Shown here in pieces: positions 24,263-33,237 of a DNA stretch of 37,019 bases. Origin of the DNA: UMGS1279 sp045577495 (GTDB lineage: Bacteria; Bacillota; Clostridia; Oscillospirales; Acutalibacteraceae); NCBI GenBank assembly GCA_045577495.1, contig JAZNIK010000020.1:1-37019 (forward strand), in the 5' to 3' direction. Below the pieces are notes generated by a model. It ran no database searches. It was not told the DNA's origin and saw nothing but the letters and a program-made list of their open reading frames with translations. A program made the position numbers and the translations under genes. Positions within the stretch are counted from its first letter, which is position 1; each line of letters opens with the position of its first letter.

Positions 24263-26096
24263 AGCACACACCCCTTCCATACTTTGCGGCGCCACAACCC
24301 GCACACTTTTCGCGGCAATTAGGTGTGGTGGAGGCGCATTTTGCCAAAGAATATTCTTTAATTAAAAACTCCTTGGATACTCCATAATCTAAATGGTCCC
24401 AAGGGTTAACCTCATCTGTTTCACGCTCACGATTAGCGTAAAACTCGGTAGTAAGGTTTGCTTTTTTAAATGCAGTTATATACCGCTCAATATCAAAGCA
24501 TTCGCCCCAGCTATCCATCTTGGCGCCCATTTTAAAAGCATTAAGCAGCACCTTGCCCATTCTTCTGTCGCCTCTCGCCAACGCACCCTCTAAAAAGCTT
24601 GTTTTACTATCGTGCCAACTAAGTGATATTTTTTTAGTTGTAACGCTATCCCTTAAAAGCTGTTGACGACGGCGCATTTCCTCCTCGGTTATCTGCGCAC
24701 AAAACTGAAAAGGTGTAAATGGTTTTGGAACAAAGGTAGAAACACTAATAGATACATTTACGCCCTTGCCTTTGGTTCTGTTTGGCATACTATAATAAAG
24801 ATTTACAATTTTTTGACCAAGCTCAGCAATGCCCTTAATATCCTCATCTGTTTCGGTTGGAAGACCAATCATAAAATAAAGCTTAACCGAGGTATATCCC
24901 CCCGCAAATGCAGTTTCACAGGTCGAGAGTATATCCTTTTCGGTGATGTTTTTATTTATAACATCGCGCAATCTTTGAGTTCCCGCCTCGGGCGCAAAGG
25001 TAAGACCGCTTTTGCGAATCATCTTCATTTTCTCTAGCAGTTCGGGTGAGAAATTATCAATACGAAGTGATGGCAGGGAAAGACTGATTTTTTCCTTTTC
25101 GGTCCACTCTATCATTTGACTTAAAAGGGGTTCAATCTCGGTATAATCGCTGGTGCTAAGCGAGGAAAGTGACATTTCCTCATAGCCTGTGTTCTCACAT
25201 AACGCTTTTGCCTCAGCATTTATAACATCGGGAGATTTTTCTCTAACGGGGCGATAAATAAATCCCGCCTGACAAAAACGGCAACCGCGAATACAGCCTC
25301 TAAAAATCTCCATAACCGCTCTATCGTGAACAATCTCGGTAAACGGAACGGCAACATTTTTAGGATAATATGATTTATCCATATCTGCCATTATTCTTTT
25401 TTCAACCACTTTGGGTGCATCATCTTTTGGGATATATTTTACTATTTTGCCATCTGCATCATACTCAACATCATAAAGTGAAGGAACATAAACGCCCTTA
25501 ATCTTAGAGGCTTGTTTTAAAAAATCTTTTTTATCTGTTTTACCCTCTGCCTTGAATTTTTTATAAAGGTCTATAACCTCTAAATCAACCTCTTCACCCT
25601 CGCCCAAAAAGAAAATATCAACAAAATCTGCCAAAGGCTCAGGATTACAAGCGCAAGGACCACCTGCAACAACAAGTGGTGTAAGAGATTTTCGCTCGCT
25701 TGCCAACAAAGGAATATTAGCCAAATCAAGCATATTTAAAACATTGGTATAAGACAACTCATACTGCAACGTAAAGCCTATAAAATCAAACTCGCTAACG
25801 GGGTCGCGGCTTTCTATGGCAAAAAGAGGAATATTATTTTTACGCATAACCTCTTCAAAATCTATCCAAGGGGCAAATACACGCTCACACCATATATCCT
25901 CACGCTCATTAAAAAGACCGTATAGTATCTTCATACCAAGGTGTGACATACCGATTTCATATGTATCGGGAAAACAAAAAGCAAAGCGAACATCCACATC
26001 CGCCTTATTTTTTATTACACTGCCCATCTCTCCGCCCGAATATCTACCCGGCTTTTGAACGGTCAAAAAAAGCTGTTCAAGTTGTTTATTATCCAT
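24249..26096 (-). CDS. TIGR03960 family B12-binding-domain / radical SAM protein
   Basis: The 615-residue product has an N-terminal cobalamin-binding-like domain (about 30-200, with FPDTYEIGMSHLGMKILYG and VVAGGPCACNPEP). The radical SAM core follows with C268-x3-C272-x2-C275 binding the [4Fe-4S] cluster. A C-terminal cysteine cluster, CREKCAGCGAAKYGRGVC, is typical of the family. The reaction is unknown. ATG 26096 has GGAGG 7 bases upstream. It heads the operon TIGR03960-DUF2344-DUF368. In many Clostridia this pair is followed by the ribonuclease G gene and rplU; here it is not. Confidence 0.93.
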   Translation of the reverse strand: MDNKQLEQLFLTVQKPGRYSGGEMGSVIKNKADVDVRFAFCFPDTYEIGMSHLGMKILYGLFNEREDIWCERVFAPWIDFEEVMRKNNIPLFAIESRDPVSEFDFIGFTLQYELSYTNVLNMLDLANIPLLASERKSLTPLVVAGGPCACNPEPLADFVDIFFLGEGEEVDLEVIDLYKKFKAEGKTDKKDFLKQASKIKGVYVPSLYDVEYDADGKIVKYIPKDDAPKVVEKRIMADMDKSYYPKNVAVPFTEIVHDRAVMEIFRGCIRGCRFCQAGFIYRPVREKSPDVINAEAKALCENTGYEEMSLSSLSTSDYTEIEPLLSQMIEWTEKEKISLSLPSLRIDNFSPELLEKMKMIRKSGLTFAPEAGTQRLRDVINKNITEKDILSTCETAFAGGYTSVKLYFMIGLPTETDEDIKGIAELGQKIVNLYYSMPNRTKGKGVNVSISVSTFVPKPFTPFQFCAQITEEEMRRRQQLLRDSVTTKKISLSWHDSKTSFLEGALARGDRRMGKVLLNAFKMGAKMDSWGECFDIERYITAFKKANLTTEFYANRERETDEVNPWDHLDYGVSKEFLIKEYSLAKCASTTPNCREKCAGCGAAKYGRGVCFEKR

Positions 26097-26163
26097 TTAA
26101 CATCCTCCGCGACTAAAAAGAAAAACACACTTTTCCATGCTATATTATTTTACCGCATTTTGT

Positions 26164-26781
26164 TTAATATTTCAACAGTTGTTTTTTATCATTACCCATA
26201 AAAAAGCAAAAAAGCAGATAAAGTCCAAGCAAAACTAGTGATGGGTTGTTTTTTGTTGTTAATAAAATGGCAAACCCTAATAGTATCAGAGCAAATATCA
26301 AAACCAATGATATAATCTTTTGTATTATCAAAACATTTTTAGTTTTAAAAAACTTTAATAATATACATTTCAGTGCGGTACCGCCATCAAGACCGATTAT
26401 AGGTAGCATATGAAACAATCCCATTACAAGCATTAGCAAGGCTTCGGTTAGGGTCTTAAAATTCAAAACCTTATATAAAAAACAACAAATCAAACTCAAA
26501 GTTAAATTTGCAAGAGGTCCCGCTAAAGATACTAAAAGCTCTTGATTTAAACTATAATCAAAATTTCCACATATTAAAAAAGCACCGAGTCTTAGCTCGA
26601 TTTTTTTAATAGCAAATCCTAAGAGATAGATAGCAAGTATATGACCGAACTCGTGAAACAGTGATGCTTTTAAGGTTAAAAGCATCATTCCTGTTTTATC
26701 AACATATAGCATAAAGCTCAAGGCACAAAAAAAGCCGACCGAAAACTTTATTTCGGCGCCAAAAAACTTAACACTAATCAT
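26164..26781 (-). CDS. M50 family site-2 protease, SpoIVFB-like
   Basis: Intramembrane zinc metalloprotease of 205 residues with about five to six membrane segments. It has the HExxH motif HEFGH at 43-47 and a second-site motif GLDGG with D132 as the third zinc ligand; SLAGPLANL at 85-93 is also typical of M50. SpoIVFB processes pro-sigma-K in the mother cell in Bacillus, and the preceding M23 gene mirrors SpoIVFA. Unlike B. subtilis SpoIVFB, there is no C-terminal CBS domain. The start ATG overlaps the M23 gene's end by 8 bases and has no clear ribosome binding site, so it is translationally coupled. A general M50 peptidase is the alternative. Confidence 0.78.
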   Translation of the reverse strand: MISVKFFGAEIKFSVGFFCALSFMLYVDKTGMMLLTLKASLFHEFGHILAIYLLGFAIKKIELRLGAFLICGNFDYSLNQELLVSLAGPLANLTLSLICCFLYKVLNFKTLTEALLMLVMGLFHMLPIIGLDGGTALKCILLKFFKTKNVLIIQKIISLVLIFALILLGFAILLTTKNNPSLVLLGLYLLFCFFMGNDKKQLLKY

Positions 26782-27499
26782 TTTTAGCCGCTAGTAAAAA
26801 TGGGGTTGGGTCAATTCGCGTATCGCCCACCCTAACCTCAAAATGCAGATGTGAGCCGGTTGACCGACCCGTACTTCCGCAAAGAGCAATAGTTTGTCCC
26901 TTTGAGACGCTTTGCCCAACCTTTACCTTTAATTTTTTGCAATGCGCATACAAGGTTTTAATTCCATTATGGTCAAGTATAACATAATTGCCGTAATCCG
27001 AGTGGTTTGTCTCGGCGGTTATAACCTTTCCATCCAAAACCGCCTTGATTTTACTACCGCTTTCTGCGGCAATATCTATACCATTATGCATCGCTAATTT
27101 ATTTGTAAATGGGTCATTTCTATATCCATAGTTTGAACTGACTGTCCCCACAGACACAGGATACATAAAATCATTATAGTCGCTTGATTTTATAGCAGTG
27201 GTTTGCATTACATCGGTGTTATCTATTGGACCTCCACTTGCTTTATTTTGACTATTTTCCTCTAAAACTTGAGAAATATTAGTATCTACATTTATATTTT
27301 TTGAATACCAATCTTTTAACTCTGAAAAAAAGTTTCCAAAAAACAATTTTACTATCAAGCAAAAAGCAACCACCAAAATACAAATAATACACTGCATCTC
27401 GATAATTGCCATATGTGGCTCCAATTTTTTAATTATCTTTTGAGGTGCCTTTTGATTTTCTACACTATCACTTTTTTCTATGTAATAATTATTTTCCAT
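26774..27499 (-). CDS. M23 family (LytM) membrane protein, SpoIVFA-like
   Basis: The 241-residue product has a cytoplasmic N-terminus, one membrane segment (about 30-55), a linker and a C-terminal LytM domain (about 110-235). The zinc-site residues are present: H138 and D142 in HNGID, H186 in YAHCKK and H219 in SHLHFEV. Genetic linkage to the M50 protease with an 8-base overlap suggests a SpoIVFA role, that of partner and inhibitor or scaffold of SpoIVFB. With an intact active site it may also cut peptidoglycan; SpoIIQ-like function is an alternative. The ATG has GGAG 11 bases upstream. A sigma-E-like promoter precedes it. Confidence 0.75.
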   Translation of the reverse strand: MENNYYIEKSDSVENQKAPQKIIKKLEPHMAIIEMQCIICILVVAFCLIVKLFFGNFFSELKDWYSKNINVDTNISQVLEENSQNKASGGPIDNTDVMQTTAIKSSDYNDFMYPVSVGTVSSNYGYRNDPFTNKLAMHNGIDIAAESGSKIKAVLDGKVITAETNHSDYGNYVILDHNGIKTLYAHCKKLKVKVGQSVSKGQTIALCGSTGRSTGSHLHFEVRVGDTRIDPTPFLLAAKND

Positions 27500-27528
27500 T
27501 TACTTTTTCACTCCATATATTTTTTTAA

Positions 27529-27556
27529 AAATATATGAAAAAAACAAAAAGAATAT
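27529..27556 (-). promoter_or_regulatory. Sigma-E-like promoter of the M23-M50 operon
   Basis: Minus strand: GTAATA at the -35 (ATA at 27554-27556), 16-base spacer, CATATATTT (27529-27537). Same layout as the spoIID promoter. Confidence 0.6.
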
Positions 27557-27561
27557 TACAA

Positions 27562-27588
27562 AGCCGCCTTTGATTCCTCAAAAGCGGC
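27562..27588 (-). terminator. Hairpin after the methyltransferase gene
   Basis: AGCCGCCTTTGA and TCAAAAGCGGCT pair with one slip around a TTCC loop. It lies just after the stop at 27595. The minus-strand T-tract is weak, so termination is probable but not certain. Confidence 0.6.
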
Positions 27589-27594
27589 TAAAAA

Positions 27595-27909
27595 TTAAAT
27601 ACTATATTTTGAAAGGTTAACAGTTCCATCACTTTCAAAAACTATTCCTTCTTCTTCAAGCAGTTTGCGTTGCATATCCTCGCCACCAAAAGCAAATGCT
27701 ACCGAGGTTTTACCCTCGCGATTAACAACGCGGTGACAAGGTATAATCTTAGGGTTTGGGTTAACGTGAAGTGCATAGCCAACCACCCTTGCCCATCTGG
27801 GATTGCCAGCAAGCATAGCCACCTTGCCATAGGTTGCAACTCTGCCACGCGGAATATTTTTGACTACATTATAAATTCTTTCAAAAACCTGACCTGCCAC
27901 CCTACTCAT
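27595..27909 (-). CDS. MGMT-family DNA alkyltransferase, short single-domain form
   Basis: The 104-residue product is only the C-terminal DNA-binding and active-site domain of O6-alkylguanine transferases. It shows RGRVATYGKVA, the arginine-finger region RWARVVGYALH, and the active-site motif IIPCHRVV with C58. Because the Cys is retained, it may be a suicidal methyltransferase rather than an alkyltransferase-like protein, in which Trp replaces Cys. The N-terminal domain of Ogt/Ada is missing. Start is ATG 27909 with AAGG 4 bases upstream; the GTG just before it is possible. Confidence 0.85.
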   Translation of the reverse strand: MSRVAGQVFERIYNVVKNIPRGRVATYGKVAMLAGNPRWARVVGYALHVNPNPKIIPCHRVVNREGKTSVAFAFGGEDMQRKLLEEEGIVFESDGTVNLSKYSI

Positions 27910-27955
27910 CACACCTTTATTTTTAGTTTATCCTTAAAAATAGTTTTATTACCTT

Positions 27956-28654
27956 TTAAATAAAAAACTTTTTTCTCAGAGATGTTCTAAGCGGTTTAGA
28001 GATAGCAATAACAATAAGCGCCATACCAATTAAAAACAATGCGGTTAAGGGATATAACGACCAAGGGAAAACATATGCAATTTTAAAGGTTACTGCAATT
28101 AAAAACTCCACCAACACCGTTATAAAACCAAAGGCTATTAAACCGCCGCCAAAAACATAAAGTCTACCTTTTTTAAGATATTTACATAACGTTACCATAG
28201 TGGTTACCAAAAGGCATATAGCCGAAGTTACAGGAAAGGCAAGGCTTAAAAACCATCCTCCACCCGTAGCCAGATTTATATAAAGCAAATACAAAATCAA
28301 AACAGCAAAATTAACAGGAACAAAAATAACGGGGTTGGGTCTTTTAAACCAAAAAGGCATAATAAGTGAACTATAAACAAGCAACAAACCGCCTGTTACA
28401 TAACCCGACCATAATATTTTACCGCTAACCGCCAAATCACACATTGTTGTAATTAGAATTGAGGCAAAAAAACCAACCGTTATTAAAAACAATATTCCCT
28501 TAATATTAAGTGTTTCATAAATAGGCACTTCATTTACAGGATATAATTTTGTGCCGTTTTGTTTTGGAAGATTTGGATGATACGCCTCAGTGTTACAAAG
28601 AGGGCATACCTTTTCTGCCGAATCTAGCTCGACGCCACAATTAACACAATACAA
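27956..28654 (-). CDS. Zinc-ribbon membrane protein (DUF6320)
   Basis: The 232-residue product has an N-terminal zinc ribbon with C3, C6, C17 and C20, a short linker containing KLYPVNEVPIYETLN, and then about six membrane segments. This matches DUF6320, which I recall lying beside acyltransferase genes in Clostridia. No enzymatic motif is seen. The start is TTG at 28654 with AAGGTGAG immediately upstream. The gap to the acyltransferase gene is 5 bases, so the two are cotranscribed and probably work together, perhaps as a membrane partner (inference). Confidence 0.75.
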   Translation of the reverse strand: MYCVNCGVELDSAEKVCPLCNTEAYHPNLPKQNGTKLYPVNEVPIYETLNIKGILFLITVGFFASILITTMCDLAVSGKILWSGYVTGGLLLVYSSLIMPFWFKRPNPVIFVPVNFAVLILYLLYINLATGGGWFLSLAFPVTSAICLLVTTMVTLCKYLKKGRLYVFGGGLIAFGFITVLVEFLIAVTFKIAYVFPWSLYPLTALFLIGMALIVIAISKPLRTSLRKKFFI

Positions 28655-28659
28655 TTAAC

Positions 28660-29937
28660 TCACCTTCTATTACTTTCGATTTTAATATTTAATCCTAATT
28701 TTTTTAAAACCTCGAAAAACTCTTTTTCAAGCGTTGACTCTTTAATAGTCCTTAAAAAGCTTACATGAAGCTTTCCTCCATATGAAATAACTCCACAGTT
28801 ATTAGGGCAAACCGACTGTGGACCCAATACAAAATCCATTCTTTCAACGAAGGGCATCATCTCATTTGGCAGATTAACCGCACCCAAATTTGAAAGTGTG
28901 ATACTCGACTTTATCTCGCCAACCATATTAAAAACCATTTTCATTACAAAGTTTTTAATAAAAAGGGGCAGGATTTTAACTATAAACATTCTCTCGGTTT
29001 GAACATTTGTAGCAATTTTTGAAGCCAATTGCTTTTTAGTGTTTTCGAGTCCCATATGATGATGCACAATCTTTAAAATTTCTTCAAAACTGTAATCACC
29101 CATTCTTGTATCAATACCGGGGGTAATATAAAGTGCAAAATTCCTAAGTGTTTTGCTATTAAAAACAGGTCTTAAATTAACGGGAATTAAAACCTTTACG
29201 GGTTTACGCCTGTTTCTTTTTTTGCCCTGTCTATTTTGAATATTAGCAATACTTAGCATCATAACAGATGCTAAAAATGTAGTAAGACTAACCGAATATT
29301 TATGAGAAAGCTTTAAAACCTCATCTACATCTAAAATGCCTGTTATTAAATTCAAGTAGCCATCGGGCTCTATTGTGCCCTTTAACTGAAAAGCGTTTGC
29401 CTCTTTTCTGCTGGCACTAACAGGTCCATCATTTTTTAAAAAACTATCTTCAATTTCTTCTTTAGTTGGAGCATCATTTATATCCAATATGCCATCGCAA
29501 AAAGAAACCGAAATATTATATTTTAAAATCAAATACTCGGCAAGTAGACTTTTTAAAAAAACAAGACCACCATTACCATCTGTTACGGCGTGAAAAAACT
29601 CAATCGCCAGGCGATTATTATGGCAAATAACCCTAAAAGCACATTTTCTGATATCATCAAAAGGCATACGTCGCATTGGATATGCAGATTCGTTTTGAAT
29701 TCTTGGCGCATTTTTTATCTCCTCAAGATAATACCAAAACATTCCCCTACGAATACGCACCGCTATTGATGGAAACCTTTTAACCGTTAAATCCAATGCC
29801 TTTTGCATTACACTCGCATCAATATCCTCTTTAAGAGTAGCCGATACTCTAAACAAATTACTCCAAGAGCGCCTTCTTGCCGCAGGATAAATTTTAGCCG
29901 CATTATCCAAACGCATCCATCTTAACTGCCTCTCCAT
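28660..29937 (-). CDS. HxxxD-type CoA-dependent acyltransferase (alcohol acetyltransferase/condensation-like)
   Basis: The 425-residue product belongs to the chloramphenicol acetyltransferase-like superfamily. The catalytic motif HAVTDG is at H116-D120 in the context EFFHAVTDGNGG. The C-terminal half has a typical SSITLSNLGAVNLP segment and a VISYGGKLHVSFL strand. Relatives are annotated as alcohol acetyltransferases or condensation-domain proteins; substrate unknown. The ATG has GGGGAG 7 bases upstream. The DUF6320 membrane gene follows at once. No NRPS or other lipid genes are nearby. Confidence 0.8.
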   Translation of the reverse strand: MERQLRWMRLDNAAKIYPAARRRSWSNLFRVSATLKEDIDASVMQKALDLTVKRFPSIAVRIRRGMFWYYLEEIKNAPRIQNESAYPMRRMPFDDIRKCAFRVICHNNRLAIEFFHAVTDGNGGLVFLKSLLAEYLILKYNISVSFCDGILDINDAPTKEEIEDSFLKNDGPVSASRKEANAFQLKGTIEPDGYLNLITGILDVDEVLKLSHKYSVSLTTFLASVMMLSIANIQNRQGKKRNRRKPVKVLIPVNLRPVFNSKTLRNFALYITPGIDTRMGDYSFEEILKIVHHHMGLENTKKQLASKIATNVQTERMFIVKILPLFIKNFVMKMVFNMVGEIKSSITLSNLGAVNLPNEMMPFVERMDFVLGPQSVCPNNCGVISYGGKLHVSFLRTIKESTLEKEFFEVLKKLGLNIKIESNRR

Positions 29938-30000
29938 ATGGCCACTCCCCTTCGTTTAATATTTAGATTATTATAACAAAAAAATAACCCTTTGTAAAGA

Positions 30001-30029
30001 AAAACGCTCTGACAAAATAGGTCAGAGCG
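30001..30029 (-). terminator. Terminator after lysC
   Basis: Stem CGCTCTGAC (30005-30013) with GTCAGAGCG (30021-30029). On the minus strand it is followed by a T-run (complement of AAAA at 30001-30004). Confidence 0.88.
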
Positions 30030-30048
30030 TAAAATTTTTAACTAAATT

Positions 30049-31260
30049 TTAGTGAATAAATGCATCGTGAACTGCAGTTACTGCACGGTCTGCCTCATCA
30101 ACATCAATCAAAACAGAAATCTTGATTTCGCTTGTTGAAATCATATGAATATTGATGTCAGCATCATAAAGTGCCTCGAACATTTTTGCTGCAACACCAG
30201 GGTGAGTTTCCATACCTGTGCCAACAATTGAAACCTTTGCAACAGTTTCGTCGTGAACTACCTTTGTATATTTTAAAGAATCCTGCATTTTTTCAACTGC
30301 CTCAACAGCTTCTTTGCATTGGTCCTTAGATACTGTAAAGGTGATATCCTTAGTGCCATCACGGCCAACAGACTGCAAAATAATATCAACATTTATTTTT
30401 GCCTGTGCCAATGAGTTGAACACCTTAAAGGCTGTACCTGGGTTATCACTAAGTCCTACAATTGAAATGCGTGATACGTTTTTATCACAAGCAACACCGC
30501 GAATTAACATTTTTTCCATTTTTACCGTCTCCTTAACTATTGTACCGGGTTTATCAGATTCTAAGCTAGAGCGAACCTCTAACTCTACATTGTATTTTTT
30601 AGCCATCTCTACCGAACGGTTATTAAGCACCTGTGCGCCTAAGGTGGCTAACTCTAACATTTCTTCATATGTTATTTCATCCATTTTTTGAGCAGTTTTT
30701 ACCTTGCGTGGGTCAGTAGTATAAACACCATCAACATCGGTGTAAATCTGGCAAAGGTCTGCCTTAAGCGATGCTGCAATAGCAACCGCACTCGTATCAG
30801 AACCGCCACGACCGAGAGTTGTAACATCATCATACTTGTTAATACCTTGGAAGCCTGCAACAACAACAATGTTTCTACGTGCGAGTTCTGCTTTAAGACG
30901 CTCGGATTCAATACGCTTAATTCTTGCTACTGAATAGTTAGAGTCGGTTTGGAAACCCGCCTGCCAACCGAGAAGTGAAACAACAGGGAATCCCATTTTT
31001 TCAATAGCCATTGCAAGTAAAGCTATTGAAATTTGCTCACCCGCAGAAAGCAGCATATCCATCTCTCTTTTGGAGCCGCCAAGCGGATTTATCTCTTTTG
31101 CTTTTTCAATCAAATCATCGGTTGTGTCGCCCTGAGCGGATACAACAACCACAACATTGTTGCCTTTTTTATATTCATCTGTTACAATTCGAGCAACATT
31201 TTGAACCCTTGCGGCATCGGCAACCGAGCTACCGCCAAACTTCTTAACAATTAGTGCCAT
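30049..31260 (-). CDS. lysC: Aspartate kinase
   Basis: Catalyses phosphorylation of aspartate, the first step to lysine, threonine and methionine. The 403-residue product has KFGGSSVADA at the N-terminus, the TLGRGGSDTSAVAIA motif from residue 148, YTDVDGVYTTDPR, and two C-terminal ACT domains (about 265-403) for feedback by lysine and/or threonine. Length is that of a monofunctional enzyme. The ATG has GGAGG 10 bases upstream. It is downstream of hom with a 151-base gap that shows no clear lysine riboswitch, so it may share the hom transcript or use a promoter I could not identify. Confidence 0.96.
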   Translation of the reverse strand: MALIVKKFGGSSVADAARVQNVARIVTDEYKKGNNVVVVVSAQGDTTDDLIEKAKEINPLGGSKREMDMLLSAGEQISIALLAMAIEKMGFPVVSLLGWQAGFQTDSNYSVARIKRIESERLKAELARRNIVVVAGFQGINKYDDVTTLGRGGSDTSAVAIAASLKADLCQIYTDVDGVYTTDPRKVKTAQKMDEITYEEMLELATLGAQVLNNRSVEMAKKYNVELEVRSSLESDKPGTIVKETVKMEKMLIRGVACDKNVSRISIVGLSDNPGTAFKVFNSLAQAKINVDIILQSVGRDGTKDITFTVSKDQCKEAVEAVEKMQDSLKYTKVVHDETVAKVSIVGTGMETHPGVAAKMFEALYDADINIHMISTSEIKISVLIDVDEADRAVTAVHDAFIH

Positions 31261-31411
31261 AAAAATTATTCCTCCATACTTAATGCCGTATTAGTTTGGT
31301 CTGTTTTATATCAATACCATCATATTCTTCAATGTAAATTGTGTTGCAACACCAAAACTATCAAAGCCGAAATTGGCTCGGATCACGGTATTTTTACCTT
31401 AATTATATTGT

Positions 31412-32650
31412 TTACTCAACTATATGTAAAACTGTTTTTACCGATAAATCTTTTAACTCGGCAATTTTTTTCTTAAGCTCGTTTTCGGGTGCAGTTGAAG
31501 TGATAAAAGCAAGTTCGTTACCCATATTGGCTTTTTCAAGGAAGGTAACATCGCCCAAAGCGCCAATTATGCTTTGCTTTGCAGTATATAAATTCTCTGC
31601 CTCTAGGCGAACATAGAGTTTAACATTTACCAGTCCGCTATCAACAACATAATCGTCATTACCGTCATCCCAAGAAAGATATTTTCTTGCCTGCAAATGC
31701 TTAACACAATCTATAACGTCGGCAACAACAGCACTAGCGGTAGGTAGCTTACCCGCTCCTCTACCATAGAACATAACATCGCCAATAGCATCACCACGAA
31801 CCATAATAGCATTAAACACATCATCAACACTTGATAATTGATTATCCTTGCTTATAAGAGCGGGATAAACATCTGCCGAAACCTTGCCGTCGTCTAAAAG
31901 TTTTGCATGGCCAATAAGCTTTATAACGCTATTATATGCATCTGCAAACTCGGTATCCGAAATTGTTATACTGCGAATACCCTCTGTGCGAACCTGTTTT
32001 GGATAAACGTGCTTACCAAATGCAATAGCAGCCAAAATACAAATCTTACGACAAGCATCGTGACCATCAACATCGGCAGATGGCTCACGCTCGGCATAAC
32101 CCAACTGTTGAGCAAGTTTTAAAGCATCCTCAAATGACATATTTTCCTTTATCATTTTGGTTAGTATAAAGTTTGTTGTTCCATTTAATATGCCTGTTAC
32201 TTCATACAAATCGTTTGCGGCAAGGCACTGAGCAATAGGACGAAGCACGGGAATACCGCCGCCAACACTTGCCTCAAAAAGAAAATTAACATTTTTATCG
32301 TTTGCAATTTCTAAAAGCTCTGCACCGCAAGCGGCAACCAATTCTTTATTGGAGGTTACAACACTTTTTCCGCTTTCCAAACAGGCTTTTACATATTCAT
32401 AAGCAGGATGTATACCGCCCATAACCTCAACAACAACGCGTATGCTATCATCCTTTAAAATCAAATCAAAATCCTTTATAAAGCGGTCGCTGTAATCAAG
32501 CCCCGGAAAATCTCTTAAATCAAGAATATATTTAACATTTATTTTGTTCTTTGCTCTTTTTTCTATGCTTTCCTCGTGGTCGAGCAAAACCTCAACCACG
32601 CCCGAGCCTACAACACCGTGGCCCATTACTGCAACATTAATTACTGACAT
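31412..32650 (-). CDS. hom: Homoserine dehydrogenase
   Basis: Reduces aspartate semialdehyde to homoserine. The 412-residue product has the NAD(P) motif GHGVVGSGV at 10-18 and the hallmark GGGIPVLRPI...ILNGTTNFILTKM block. The catalytic Lys-bearing middle domain includes EPSADVDGHDACRKI, and a C-terminal ACT domain starts at about residue 340. Length is normal for the Gram-positive type. It lies 18 bases downstream of the ACT-domain regulator gene and upstream of lysC, so these genes cover the entry and branch step of the aspartate family. thrB and thrC are not in the window. Confidence 0.96.
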   Translation of the reverse strand: MSVINVAVMGHGVVGSGVVEVLLDHEESIEKRAKNKINVKYILDLRDFPGLDYSDRFIKDFDLILKDDSIRVVVEVMGGIHPAYEYVKACLESGKSVVTSNKELVAACGAELLEIANDKNVNFLFEASVGGGIPVLRPIAQCLAANDLYEVTGILNGTTNFILTKMIKENMSFEDALKLAQQLGYAEREPSADVDGHDACRKICILAAIAFGKHVYPKQVRTEGIRSITISDTEFADAYNSVIKLIGHAKLLDDGKVSADVYPALISKDNQLSSVDDVFNAIMVRGDAIGDVMFYGRGAGKLPTASAVVADVIDCVKHLQARKYLSWDDGNDDYVVDSGLVNVKLYVRLEAENLYTAKQSIIGALGDVTFLEKANMGNELAFITSTAPENELKKKIAELKDLSVKTVLHIVE

Positions 32651-32668
32651 ATATCTTCCTCCAAATTT

Positions 32669-33094
32669 TTATACCTGATGAATATTTACCACTCCGTCGA
32701 GCTTGGTCAAACGGTCGATTACATCATTAGTTAAAATATTAAACTCATCCTGACAAGAAACCGTAACCTGCGCAACACCGTCAGACGGCATACCTTGATT
32801 TATGGTGAGTATGTTTATCTTCATTTCGCCCAAAACGGCTATAAACGTAGATAACACACCCGAGCGGTCCTCCAACACTGCAGAGATATTAACTATTTTT
32901 CCTGCCTGCTCACTATATGAAAAAACCGCATCACGATATTTATAAAAAGCGCTACGTGAAATGCCGCAGCATCGTGCCGCCTCGCTTGCGCTTTTAACCC
33001 TTTTGGCAGCTAACATCCGCTTTGCCTCGATTACTTTTAAAAACACTTCGGGCAAAACATTTGACTTTACAATTAACAAATCTGTATCTTTCAA
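32669..33094 (-). CDS. ACT domain protein, PheB/UPF0735-like regulator
   Basis: The 141-residue product has an N-terminal segment with a helix-turn-helix-like stretch (SASEAARCCGISRSAFYKYR) and a C-terminal ACT domain (about 65-141, beginning KIVNISAVLEDRSGVLSTF). This is the UPF0735/PheB family, often encoded directly before hom. An amino-acid-responsive DNA-binding role for the aspartate pathway is likely from architecture and position. I prefer the TTG start at 33094, which has GGTGG 7 bases upstream and gives the usual N-terminus; the ATG at 33118 lies only about 10 bases after the promoter's start site and has no ribosome binding site. Confidence 0.85.
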   Translation of the reverse strand: MKDTDLLIVKSNVLPEVFLKVIEAKRMLAAKRVKSASEAARCCGISRSAFYKYRDAVFSYSEQAGKIVNISAVLEDRSGVLSTFIAVLGEMKINILTINQGMPSDGVAQVTVSCQDEFNILTNDVIDRLTKLDGVVNIHQV

Positions 33095-33135
33095 AATATG
33101 TCCACCACTCACGCACATATGTTTTTATAAAGTTA

Positions 33136-33164
33136 ACTATACCACACTTTTTTCAGTATTTCAA
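33136..33164 (-). promoter_or_regulatory. Promoter of the ACT regulator-hom operon
   Basis: Minus strand -35 TTGAAA (33159-33164), 17-base spacer, -10 TATAGT (33136-33141). The predicted start near 33129 supports the TTG start at 33094. Confidence 0.65.
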
Positions 33165-33237
33165 TAGCTTTAAGTAAGAATTTTTTTATGTTTTTTTAAT
33201 ATAAATGTGCAATTTTACGAAAATTTCAAAAAATCAC

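Noticed and set aside
24393..25037. Open frames on the plus strand inside the radical SAM gene
   Set aside because: They are antisense to a strongly conserved coding gene and have no ribosome binding site or family resemblance; treated as chance frames.
31261..31411. Lysine riboswitch between hom and lysC
   Set aside because: The 150-base gap is too short and shows only weak hairpins such as AGCC/GGCT around 31366; no lysine riboswitch core was recognised.
33095..33118. ATG start of the ACT regulator at 33118
   Set aside because: It has no ribosome binding site and lies about 10 bases from the predicted transcript start; the TTG at 33094 has GGTGG and the family's usual N-terminus.
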